The notes under the pieces were generated by a model, which saw only the letters and a list, made by a program, of their open reading frames with translations, did not search any database and had not been told where the DNA came from. From positions 48,785,377 through 48,849,376 of the forward strand of contig CM019218.1 of NCBI GenBank assembly GCA_009741485.1: 64,000 bases of DNA, written 5' to 3'. The position numbers and the translations under genes were made by a program. Source of the DNA: Malurus cyaneus samueli (lineage: Eukaryota > Chordata > Aves > Passeriformes > Maluridae). Of this stretch, positions 50,016 through 61,031 are shown one piece after another (positions within the stretch are counted from its first letter, which is position 1; the number at the start of each line of letters is the position of its first letter).

Positions 50016-50767
50016 TTCTTGTCACTAAAGTAACTTCAGTTTTTCTAGTACCAAGGCTTCCCAAGGAGCCTGCTGCTCTGCCTCACCACTCTCACCTGTG
50101 ACAAAGCTAGTTATTTCTGTTTTTGTAGCGAAAAGGAACAGCCCTGTGACTTTGCTTTGCAAATCTCCCACACCAGGCATTGCTCAGTAAAACAGGATTC
50201 CTGCCAACTTGTACAGACATTTTAAGAACCCCCCCTTGAGGAGCCACACCAGGTGCCCACTGGTGTGGCTTGTGAGCAGCTTTGACTGTACCCTGGGCCC
50301 TCCATCCCTCACCTGCTTGTTAGTTCAGCTACATGTTAAATTATTTTTAGTAAATAGTTTTTTCAGGATCATAAGCAGTGTGCAGCACTGTGATACTTGG
50401 AACTTAGAAGTGCAGAAGCTGTACAGAAGTGGTGTCTGGATTTGGAAGTCAATAGCATTTTATTTACCTATTAACTAAGACTCAAATACTGAACCTTCTC
50501 AGACATTTATTCTCTGGTTATAATTTTATACTAATAGAAATGTTTAATGTATCAGTAAATGGAGTGCAGATTAGAATGGCAGGAAAAACCAGGATCTTCC
50601 TATTTATAATCAGTGTACAGGAAAACAATAGTTCCTCAAGCTTGGTAACAAATTTTTTAAATTGATGACGTTTACAGAAGCAATGTGAAGAAAAAACCCA
50701 ACCACCTGTAGTAGAATTACAAATGTATTCAAGTTTAAACTTTGCTAAAGGAGCTGAAACAGTTTTT

Positions 50768-50857
50768 AAACTACCAAACATTTTGGTAGTGGAGAGTATA
50801 TGTATTGGGGCTAAACTACCAAACATTTTGGTAGTGGAGAGCATATGTATTGGGGCT
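50768..50857 (+). repeat. 45-bp tandem duplication with an internal hairpin in the SWAP70 3' UTR
   Basis: Two adjacent 45-base copies (50768-50812 and 50813-50857) differ at a single T/C position. Each contains the inverted repeat ctaccaaa-cat-tttggtag, an 8-bp stem with a 3-base loop, so the transcript could form two identical stem-loops in a row. Confidence 0.96.
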
Positions 50858-51110
50858 AAACTTGTTTAATTTTTCTAACACTCTTTATTTTGGACAATGG
50901 ATTTTTAAGAACATCAATTGATGCATGTATTAATATTTTTTATTGTTCTTTAGAAGTGGCTGTTTAGTAAAGTAATATAAAGTCATTTATGTTTTGGAAT
51001 TAATTGATGTCTTTTTGCCTGGGTTTCTTTTGGGTTACTGGGGTTTAAAATCCAGTAACTGTTGTGTGGAAATTGTTTAATAGTCAGATTAGTGGGATGT
51101 TGGAAGTAAA

Positions 51111-51116
51111 AATAAA
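51111..51116 (+). terminator. Candidate distal SWAP70 polyadenylation signal (AATAAA)
   Basis: AATAAA at the point where the AT-rich UTR-like sequence gives way to more mixed intergenic DNA. This position is consistent with a UTR of about 2 kb. Confidence 0.5.
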
Positions 51117-52140
51117 GACAGTGGTCACACAGTAACACAAACGGATTTGGTTTAGCAGCACTCCTGCTCTTAGATGTTCATATTCAGTACACCTTGATGC
51201 AGCCCAGGACCAGGGCTGGGCAGGCTCAGCAGGGAGCTATGGGGACACCTGGCACAGCAGCCCCCCATGTGTCAACTCTGTTTGTCTGGAGTCAACTCTT
51301 ACTCACTGGCTAAGAGGAAATGAGACAAGGTTCCTTTTCGCTTTGTTGTCCCTGCTCGCTCTTGACAAATTTAGAAAGCTTTGCTCAGTAAAGCTGGGGG
51401 GAGTGGCTGGTTAAAAAATGAAACGATTTGCATGCTGAGCAGAAATAGCATTTGGAATGAGCCCTTAGAGCAACACTAAACGGCATCCAAAGGGAGCACA
51501 GAGCTGTGAGTCCGCACTGGTCATGGAACAGAGAGCATGGAAAGCTACATCCCACTGTGCCATCATTTCCTGTGGGACAAGGCTCACAGTTCTATTCCCT
51601 CAAACCAATGAGCCTGCACATGGTGAGGATATGCCAATGAGCTGGGGGATTGGGGATGGCTCTCTTCTGCCCCAAGGAGCCCTATACATCCTGAGCATAC
51701 ACAGAGGCCAGGGGAAAGCAGTGGCTGCCATTCCTGAACCCTTGGGAGATGGTGGGAAATGCACTGGCGGGCACAGCCCATTTATTTTGTCTGCCAGATT
51801 CAGATTTCTTTCACCTGCTGCTGCTGGAACAGTCCATGTTTTCCCCTGTAAAAAAGATGGGTTTTTTTCAGTGTGGCGTTTTTTTTCCTTCCTTTTTTTT
51901 TTTTTCCTCTATATCATTTTATGGAGCTGGTGTGTGAGCCGTGGACACTGGATCACACATTCCTGAACTGTAACAGGCTAGTTTCCAGCATGTCTTGTTA
52001 CTTCTGCTTCACTGTCCTGCATGAACAGTGACAAAAGCAAAGCCTCTGTGGGCGAAAGAAACAGTGTCTTAGGATAGAATATGTACCCGGGGGGTACCCC
52101 AAGCCCCAAAGAAGCACCTGTTTGTCCCTGTTAATGGCAG

Positions 52141-52198
52141 GGGAAGCAGATGCTCATTAAGGTCCCTTCCAACCCAAGCCACGCTATGATCCTATGGC
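52141..52198 (+). mobile_element. CR1 3' tail fragment
   Basis: The sequence 'attaaggtcccttccaaccc' followed by 'gctatgatcctatgg' is the diagnostic CR1 3' terminus, with only the last 50-60 bases present. Confidence 0.85.
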
Positions 52199-52657
52199 TC
52201 AGTCATGCAGGACACCTGGAACAGGAGCTGTGCCATCCATCTCAGTAACAGTGGAAAATAACTGCTCTGATTTTTATCTCAATTATGTGAAGCAGTTACA
52301 TAAACAATTTTTGAACAAACCAGTGCAGGGCTAGGGAAGGGGATATCCATGAGGTAATTTAGCTGCTTTGGGAAGAGAGGTCATTATTTGTTCCCAAAGG
52401 AAGGCGTGCTGTACACTTGCCCTCTCAGAGAATGACAAACTCCTTCAACACTTAAAAATTTTTAGGGGCTTTCTACCTCTGTCAGTACCAAACTGGTTAC
52501 TTGATAATTGTGTCTTTTTTTTTTTTTTTTTCTTAAATCTTTTGGGATCACTGTGGCACCCCCTGCACCCCGCCATGGGCTGCCCACTGGAGTTCAGGAC
52601 CGCGGGGCCAGAACATGCTGAGCCAGGACCCAGGGGTGTCTCATCAGTGGGCTCCGG

Positions 52658-52671
52658 CTGCCACCTCGTGG
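52658..52671 (-). promoter_or_regulatory. Candidate CTCF site
   Basis: The minus strand reads CCACGAGGTGGCAG, a very good match to the CTCF core (CCACNAGGTGGCAG variant), in a GC-rich patch about 1.5 kb beyond the SWAP70 3' end. Binding is inferred. Confidence 0.5.
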
Positions 52672-54014
52672 TGGCCTGGCCCTGCGTCTCCTGACTGCGT
52701 TCCTTCGGTGTCCCGACCTGTGCAGATGTCCTGGGACAGCCCCTCTCCCACTGCTTTTCCCGCAGCAGCGTTTGCCAGGTAAAAGCACTGTGCTCCGGCT
52801 CTGCGGCTGCCGCACCATCACCACCTCCGTGCCATTGCCACCGCAGCTCTGTCCCTGTCTCCATGAGCCTGGTTGCTTCCTCTGTTAGCTCAGGATGCCC
52901 ACAGACATCCTGTCAGCCTAGGAAAAAAGGGATTTTTTTGGTTATAACTGGCCTTGGAGCTAATTCAGACATATTTTCCAAACAAAGCCCACTGTCCTGC
53001 AGAAGCACAATGTACAGTGAGATCCAGCATCCAACAATCTCACATCCACACGCGCAGCCTGCGCTGCCATGTGGCTTTGCTAAGGGCAGGAAAGCAGAGC
53101 AAGGAAAGATGTGTAAGGAAGGTTACTTCCCTGTGAACAGCGTTTTCCCAGGTGCCTCCTGTACACGCCCTGAGGCTGCAAGATCGGGGCTGGGTGAAGG
53201 ACTGCCCAGCATCACGTACTCTCGTCTTTGGGGCAGGACTTGAACTCATCCCTTCAACCTGCAAACAGAGTGGGCATGTGTGAGGAAAGGGTATCAGCCG
53301 GTGGTTTAGTACTAATGTGGCCGTGAGGGCCAAAATAAAATGCAAACAGAAACTTTGTGACACTTGCTGAATTTAGAAACTATTGTGGCTTCCACACATT
53401 TACTCTGACTGGGAACTTCAGCAAGCCAGCAAGCAGAAGTGCAAAAAAGCACTATGTTATGGACTGGCTTCCTGGGTGTCAAAAGTACCCATCCTTCAGA
53501 AAAAAGAAGGTGCAGTGGTTATTTTAACACATAAATGAAACAGTATTTGGCAAATGTAGCTGCATCTCACCTCCAAGAGAAATTAAACGTGGAACAGTAG
53601 GATAACAGTTAAATTAGAAACACCCTGAAAAGCCTTGAGAGGGAGATATAATGAGGCAGGTTTTAACTCCTGTATGCACAACCCCAGAAGAACCACTTGA
53701 CAGGGGCCCTTCGCCCACCTTTTTTCTCCTATTTTAGCCTGCCTAATGGAGGAAATGTAAAAAGATATGAGCAGCAGGGTCAGAGGAAAGCCCATGGCAG
53801 ACTGGGCAGAATGTTGATAAAAACAAAAAAGAAATCACAATCTCCAGAACAACTGCACTCAATTTTCTCCATCAACCATTACTTTAAATTCCTTCATAAA
53901 TAAAACCACAAAAATATAACCTTTCTATCCCACTCAGTGTGCTCATTGCTCACATCACTCCTCTGCCTATCAAAGGAGCTTGATCTAGCACCAGCTTTAC
54001 CCACTGTTCTTACT

Positions 54015-54065
54015 TTAATTGCTAATTAATAGAGCCAATTAATTGGTAATTATTAATTAATAAGC
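54015..54065. promoter_or_regulatory. Cluster of TAATTA-type homeodomain motifs
   Basis: Within about 50 bases there are several TAATTA/ATTAAT cores (ctaattaata, caattaattgg, attattaattaat), partly palindromic. They could bind homeodomain proteins, or this may be simple AT-rich sequence. Confidence 0.25.
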
Positions 54066-55564
54066 TACTTTCCATGGCTGGAGCACACAAACAGCTGTTA
54101 CAGGACCTGGGCCTAACCATGTCTTCATGCACTCACCTGATGATGCTCGTGTCATCTTTTTTTTCTGAGCACACAGCAGTGAACACATTGGTATCTCAGC
54201 TGGGATTAAAAATCCATGCATAGACAAGAGACAGTTTCAAAAGCAGCCTGGACTTGGTGTTGACACAAATTAGCTGTTTCAGTGCCTACCAGAGCATGGG
54301 GATTTCTCTTTCCACCCAGAAGAGTCTTGTGTAGCTCAGCCCTGACACAGGGTGCAAGTGCTGGGGAAGTGCAGGTCCTCTGGGGTGCTGGCTCCTCAGT
54401 CCTGATGAAATAAGACAAAAACCCAAACAACTTAAAAAGCTTATTTATGTTCAGACTTTGCTTAGACATTTTCAGAAAGTTCCTCTCACATTGGGACTGA
54501 ATTTTTGCATTTGGAACAGTGCAAGGTGGTGTTTTCTGAACTATTTATTTTATCAATGATGTTTTGGGCCATTTTACTCTCTCCAAGCCATGAAGTCACC
54601 AACCACATCTCTGTGAGGGAGGAACATGCCCCATTTTCCAGCCAGGCTCTCTCCCCTATCAGAAAATTGTGTGGCCAGGGACTGCTTTTTCCCAGACAGG
54701 AGGTGGGAAATGATGGGGGCAGGGTCGCCACCAACAGGAGAGTGATCCCCTATGGGAATGGAGGTGGCACCTTCTGTGTTTGCTGGTTTGCTTTAGCATG
54801 GCTATTATTACCTGCCTGTGAAGGCTGCACCAATGTCCAAGAGGGTCTCTACTGGCCCATGGAACTTCCTGGGGAGATGGCTGGCCCAAAACAACCAACA
54901 CCCCAAGCCTGCTCTCCCAGAATTACTGCACGTGGCCCCTCTGGCAAAAGAAACTCATGTGCCCATGCTCCAGCACACTCTTCTCACTGTCACCGTTACA
55001 GATGGCAAGAACCAAGCCTACAGCTGCTCTCAGTCCACCTCCAGCCAGCAAAACCTTCCGCCAGCCGGTGAGAATCCAGAGCCTATATTCCTTGAAATCA
55101 TACTTCAAGGAACAGTGCAGGCATGGGGAATGATACAAGGACCAGCCTATCAGAGGGAAAAGGGACAAGAAAACACCCCCAGGTGCTGAACACCTGTGCT
55201 GGGCCAGGCTGCTCCGCAGCAGCTGTGCTGTGGGTGCAGAGCAGGGACCAGTCCTGCACAGCTTCGGAGGCTGCTCTGCTTCTGCCTCCCCCCCCCCGCC
55301 ATTCCATTCTGACCAGTCCCTGCCACTGTGGGGCTGCCAGCGGACCTGAGGTGTGAGCTGTGTACTGCAGGCTGGTGCAGCTATTCCAGCAGAAAGCTCC
55401 CGGGTGAGTGCTGAGCCCGGGGCAGTCTGTGCTGGTTCCGGGGAAGCGAGTGCTGAGCCCACACCACCTCCAGGAGAGCAGCGCTGCACAAACCACTCGC
55501 TGCTCTTCCAGTTTCCCATTCTTGTCTCATTTTCATCTCGCCCCTCCCGATGAGCCCCAAGTCC

Positions 55565-56070
55565 CTACGTGCCGAGGCAGGATGAGAGGACTGACACGAT
55601 TTTTCCAAAGCCCCCGGCGAGCCGTGGGACCCGCAGCCCAGGGCTCCGCCAGCTCCTGCCCCGGCAGGCAGCGGCAGCCGCTCCCCCCCGAGACAGGGAG
55701 AACAATGAGAAATACCAGCTCTGCCGCAGGAATGCGGGAGATACCGTGGCGGGGGGCCCTGCAGAATCCGGGCAGGAGTTGCTCACGGCTTGGCCGCAGC
55801 CCAGGGGATGCCACTCAGGCCGTGCTGTCGCCGGCCGCGGTGGCGGGGGCTGCGCGGGGCCCCCCCGGCCGCCGGACAGCAGATGGCAGCCGGACACCGC
55901 CGCACGGCCCCGGAGAGGCCGGGGAGCACGGCCCCGCTCGGCAGGCTCCTAATGAATCACATCTGCGGGGCCGGCCGGGAAGGCAGAGCCAGGGATGCGG
56001 CACCGCGCGGGGGTTTGTTTGACCGTGAAGCTGGTCCCACGCTCGGAGCCGTGTCACTCGTGTACGTGCA
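55565..56070. promoter_or_regulatory. Orphan CpG island
   Basis: About 500 bases of very GC- and CpG-rich DNA (for example around 55830-55980) lie 6.5 kb beyond the SWAP70 stop, away from any recognised gene. Long open frames run in several frames on both strands, as expected from base composition alone. It could be the promoter of an unannotated gene or lncRNA, or a distal regulatory island. I cannot place a start or exon. Confidence 0.6.
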
Positions 56071-59000
56071 GCACCACACTGCTGCTGCTGCAGGGCAAAC
56101 CACACCGAACAGAAGCCAAAACCTCTGCGTGGGGCTCTGGGAACCTGCAAAGGGAAGGAGGAAGAGGAGCGGGCGGGTGGTGACCAAGGCTGTCAGCACA
56201 GCCAGGGATCAGAGTTCGCGGGCTTCACCCAAGGCTGGGCAGCCGCGATGCCCGTGCTCCCTCCTGCAGGCACATAGCTCACCCCGATCAGTTCAGGTGA
56301 CTGAAACCAGGGTCTGCAGCCGCTGTTGCCAAGGCCTGACACACCAATTCGAGAGTCATTACTCTGTTGGGTAACCTTATCACTCAATAAGGAACTTTAA
56401 CCCAATTTTAAAATGTAGGGGAGGTTAAGGTGGATTACCTTAGCTCAACTGCTCGTATCAAAAGCCCTTGAGAAGTGGGACTGGAGGTTTTCCCTCCAGA
56501 TACTTTTTGTTGGCTCACAAAATCTTTGTTTTTTTCTTAGCTCAGACACCAAGAGGGGGAGTTTTCGGCTTCCAAAAATAAATCAAAGACACTACGATGC
56601 CTGCAGGGTATTTGTTTCTCCATAGGAACATGAACCTGGTGGTTTAGTTTAAGGGAGGCTAAGCTAACTCTCACATTTTCTACATTCCTCTTTTTCCTGA
56701 TGGATCAAGATCGACAGTTTTGAACTGTTGTTTTAATGAAAACCAACCAATTCCTGAGAGGGTTTCCTGTTTTAGAAAGATGATATTTCAGAGCTACAAA
56801 ATTCCAAACAATTTGACTTGCTATCACCTTCATCAGGTCCCTTAACCTTCTTCTGCCTCAGCTGGGCATTGATGAAAGATGGGTGATGTTTACCCACCAG
56901 AAAAGCACCCAGACATCTGCAAAATAGTACAGTATCCTTAAAAAGAGGGCTCTTGAAATGATACCCTGAACCTGTGTCCAAAAGGTGCAAATCAGAGATT
57001 GCTGAGTGAGGCCTCGGAAGGGCCACTTAACACCAGGGCATGACCAAAGCCTCCTGGCACTGGCCCCTGCCAGCCCCTTGAAGCATCACCCCCATCTCCT
57101 CCACCTTTATTCCTCATCCCTGGCAGTCAGAAAACCTCCTTGGAGCTCTTGGGTAACAACCACAAATCGAATCAGCATTTAGCCATTTAATTAACTGGAG
57201 TTAAATCACCACATAGCTACTACTCCCAAAGCTGCTAATGGAAATTAGGCCAGCACTCCAGCCAAGCCCTTTTTTGTCATCTCTGGTTCAAGCTGGTGAA
57301 TCAATCCCAGGTAGGTTTCCCCATCCCTTGTGCACGTGAAGCCCTGAAAACATCCTGGGGTAAATCTAAATGTGACCAACTTCAACAATGCATCTCTGGA
57401 GAGTTTTCAGAGCTTAAGTTCTGCAACTCAGAGCCACAAGTCTGGGAGTATGTGCAGATCTCTTGCTGAAGGTTCAAGTATTTGTTTTAAAGTCACAAGT
57501 ACAACAGGACTCCCTGAATAAATTTTTGGTCCAGGAAACTGAACTTCAGCTCTCAGTTTTGTTAATTCTGCAATTCAAAATGTTTTGCAGGGTTATTTTT
57601 TTTTACTTTTAAAGGCAATTATAATTTTCCAACTGTTCTAACAATTTAGAGGCTCTAATATGTAAAAACACTTTCTTGTGTTACAAAAGTTTCTCCAAAT
57701 TGTAAAATGCATTACAAAAGGGAGGGAGCCAGCCCCATGTACACTGTTTGGGCTGCTCTTCTGGCACAAAATGACCACTGGCAGCTTGCAAGGCATGGAA
57801 AAAGGACTTATCACCCAGATCCCTCAAACAGTCAAAACTGCCTTAGCTGGGCAAACCAGCACTGATTTCTCAGAACTAATCCCTGGAGGTACAGGTCTGC
57901 TGACGTCAAGCCTTGCCGTGTTATTGCAGTGCTCACAGCCCTTCAAACATTTTATCTGCAAGCCCCAGTCCAGCCCCCTGCATAGAGAAACTCTTCAAAT
58001 GCTTCTGATAGGGACGGCTGGGTCATGGGAATATCGAGGGCTCTCAATGCCTCCCCACTCACCTGTTCCAACTGTGCAGCCAAGGGTTTTAGGGATCTCT
58101 GAAATTCACACTGCAAGAAGCCAGTTGCTCTCCTGTTTGACTCAGAAATCCTTCTGGAACATTGCTGCTTCCTGTCTGAGCTCCTCTTTTAAAGCCAGGT
58201 TTTCTGCCTGCTATCCGAAAGAAACCGATAAAAAAGGAGAAGATGGCAAAGCTCAGGAAAGCACTTAACTGATATGTAAAAGCTCACAGGTGCAACAGGA
58301 ATGAATGCACATGCCCATCAGGAAAATGGGAAAGGCACTAATAAGTTTCAAGGCTAGACTCTCACTTGTTACTTCTCTCTGAGGGACTTCAGGATTCCTT
58401 TTATCAAGGAATGTTTCCTGAAAACTTCTTGCAGAAAGTTTTTTTTTTTCTTTAATCCCTTTGCATTTCAGGTAGATGAAGCACTTCATAAGCTGCTCCC
58501 TGAGTACTGCTCAAGGGCAGGAGTAATTAGGACTTCAGGGCATGCTGAGACTTCTCAGCTTGCTGGAGTTGCTGGAGCAAAGCCAGCAGCTGAGATGAAC
58601 CAGCCCTGTGCTGGTGGTGGGATGGCACATCCCTGCCCTACAGAGCTGCCAGCAAGCTGCTTTCTTCTGGATGCAAAGCTGCACGTGGGCTCATTTTGTA
58701 CTTTCCCCGTTCTGCAGTGCAGACTTCCCCTGGGGTCCCAAAACTGCAGGATGAAAAAACTCATCCTTCCTTTTGGCCCCAATCCTGGACAGACATGTGC
58801 ACATGCTTAGCACTGAGCATGTGAGCAGCCTCACTGATCTCCATGGAGCAATTCACATGCTTGAGCCTCTGCACATTTGGGAGCAGGGGAGAGGAGGACA
58901 CTCGGTTTTTTGGTTGCCTGCTTTACATACCACTGCTGGAGATCCCACCCAAAAGAGAGCTGCGCAACAGGATGGTGCTGAGCTATACAGCTATTTTTAT

Positions 59001-60981
59001 TTCCATCTCTCCTGGCCTTGCTGAGACCTGCTACAAATTATCAGGGGTATCACACCCCAGACGAGTCCAAACAACAGGTCTTGCTGCAGACTGTCTGTGT
59101 TTAGAGGGATGATTTAGTTACTGCTTTCCCCGCACCCCGTCTTCTTCCTTATTCCCATTAGTGACATGCTGGCTGCAGAGAAAAGTTATTCATGCTCTAG
59201 AAATGTAATATTTACTCAAAACAATTTTTATTTGGCTTGGCTTCATCCCAGTGCCATAAAGTGATAGCCAACCCCAAGTGCTTACATAGACAACATGTGC
59301 ATCTGAGTCATATTTATGATCCCCGTTATAAAAAGCACACAACCTTGTTGTTTGGTGCAATAGGATGGGACTGAAGGAATCAGCACGTCTTGAGCATAGC
59401 CTGTCTCTGGAATCTGCAGAAATTTGCCATGCTCCAAATTTAGAACTTGTGGGTGGAAGCTCGGTCAGGAGCCAACTTTTTTTACCATTACATCACAGGA
59501 ATTGAGGGCTTCATGCCAAGGATCCAAGGAAATTAATAAAGAGCAGAGGCTGTCCAGGCTGTTTGAATTTAAAGTCATGGCGGAGAGGTAATTATTAATA
59601 AATACAGCTTTATTTGGAACATCGTAATCTCGCTGCTGAAATTGAACATATCCCCTCTCTTTACTGCAGCTTACTATTCTGTTAGAACTTGCAAAGACAA
59701 TAGCAAGGGATTAGTGTCTGTAAGAGAGGGGCCCAGGAAGGCTGGATCCTTCTCAACAGAGGCCACGCTCCAGTGATGCCTCTCCAGCTGAGCACCGCTC
59801 CGTGAGCACACGCGTTTGCCAGGGGCATCACTGCTCCCATGGCTGCGGGAGGGGGCTGGAATGTGGCAAGCATTCTTCCAGCTAAAACACACAAGGTCTC
59901 CAGTAGGCAGGGATCAAAGCCATAGACAGCTAATTTGAAGAGGAATTCAATTTGTTTGACCTCCCTGTGCTGGGGCAGCCAGTGCAAGCTCAAATGTCAC
60001 AGCCTCCAGGGAGCTGATGGCAAAGCATGGGGGCCACTTACCAAGCACAGGGCAACCTGAATGACCTGCCATCCTGTTTGGGATGCACTGTGTGTGCCCA
60101 CAGCCCTGGCAGTCCTTGGCCTGGGCGCAGAGTGTGGCTGGGAAAGGGTCCCGCTGATGCTGGGAGGGGGCCACTGCCCTATGTCCCCACAGACTGTGGA
60201 GTCCAGGTCTGCCACACGCCGCTTGCAGCACCTCAGGAGCACAGCACACATGACAGGTACCTTCCCAGCTCCAGTCTGCAGCCCCCAGCAGGACAGGCTC
60301 TGCAGGAAAACACCTGGCTCTGCTCACAGAAAGGGGTCAGGGGGTCCCAGGGTTCGGTCTGCCTGCCAAAGGCTGAACACAGACTTGCCATGAAACACAC
60401 AGCCAGGAGAACACAACAGTGTCTTTGGAAAAGGGGCTCCCCTGATGCCTAAACCACAGAAATGTTGGTATGCAGCTTCAGAGATTTACAGCTCATATTC
60501 TCCTCAAGGCTATGCAAAAGCTATGAATAATTAAAATATGGCTCTGAGTTCTCTAGGAAGTTCCCTATTTCCATTTTACAGATAAACAAACTGAGGTGGA
60601 AAGCAACTAAAAGCTGCTCCAGTGGAACCACACTGTCAGCAAACCAAACATCAGAGTTCCCAGGGAGATGCTCCTGCATCCACAGATACCCCCTCATGCT
60701 TGCACATGTATTTCTAGCAGCAGCACATACCAAACAGCTTTATGCATCCATACCACACCAGGAGCTAGCACAGCAAAGACAGGGACCAGCAGCTTCTAAT
60801 ATCCCCTGCTTCTGTCTAAACACACACACAAAATATTAAAAAAAAATATTTAAAACCCATGACCAGCAGGTTAAAAAAAATTTAAAAAATAATCACTTCA
60901 ACGATGTGGTCACAGGATGACCATTTCCACAATGGAAAGAAGACAGTTAGTGATATGGATAAAAAGCAGAAATCAAGTCAG
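56071..60981. other. Intergenic, no gene recognised
   Basis: About 4.9 kb. It includes the longest open frame of this stretch (57678-58268, 196 codons, unrecognised), a perfect cAMP-response motif (57901-57908) and a block near 59150-59700 that reads like conserved noncoding DNA. No repeat family is recognised. Confidence 0.6.
57901..57908. promoter_or_regulatory. Perfect CRE palindrome (TGACGTCA)
   Basis: The full 8-base cAMP-response/CREB motif in intergenic DNA. No promoter is visible beside it, so its function is unknown. Confidence 0.3.
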
Positions 60982-61031
60982 TTCAACTCAACGATCTCAG
61001 AGATCTTTGCAACCTAAACTATTCTAAGATT
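60982..61031 (+). mobile_element. CR1 3' tail remnant
   Basis: 'aacgatctcagagatctttg' and 'caacctaaactattctaaga' resemble a diverged CR1 3' terminus. Short and old. Confidence 0.5.

Larger units (their letters stand above)
49059..51135 (+). other. SWAP70: SWAP70 3' UTR
   Basis: About 2.1 kb downstream of the stop, compatible with the long 3' UTR known for the gene. AATAAA signals occur at 50010-50015 and 51111-51116, suggesting a short and a long isoform. The segment includes a 45-bp tandem duplication with a hairpin (50768-50857). The 3' limit is inferred. Confidence 0.65.
51136..55230. other. Intergenic, with CR1 tail and candidate CTCF site
   Basis: About 4 kb with no recognised gene. 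It holds a short CR1 tail (52141-52198), a long T tract near 52513-52530 followed by a GC-richer patch with a CTCF-type motif, and an AT-rich cluster of TAATTA motifs (54015-54065). Confidence 0.65.

Noticed and set aside
54923..56374. Several frames of 100-204 codons on both strands near 55-56 kb
   Set aside because: They overlap each other in many frames, as expected in GC-rich DNA. No conserved motif or start context singles one out.
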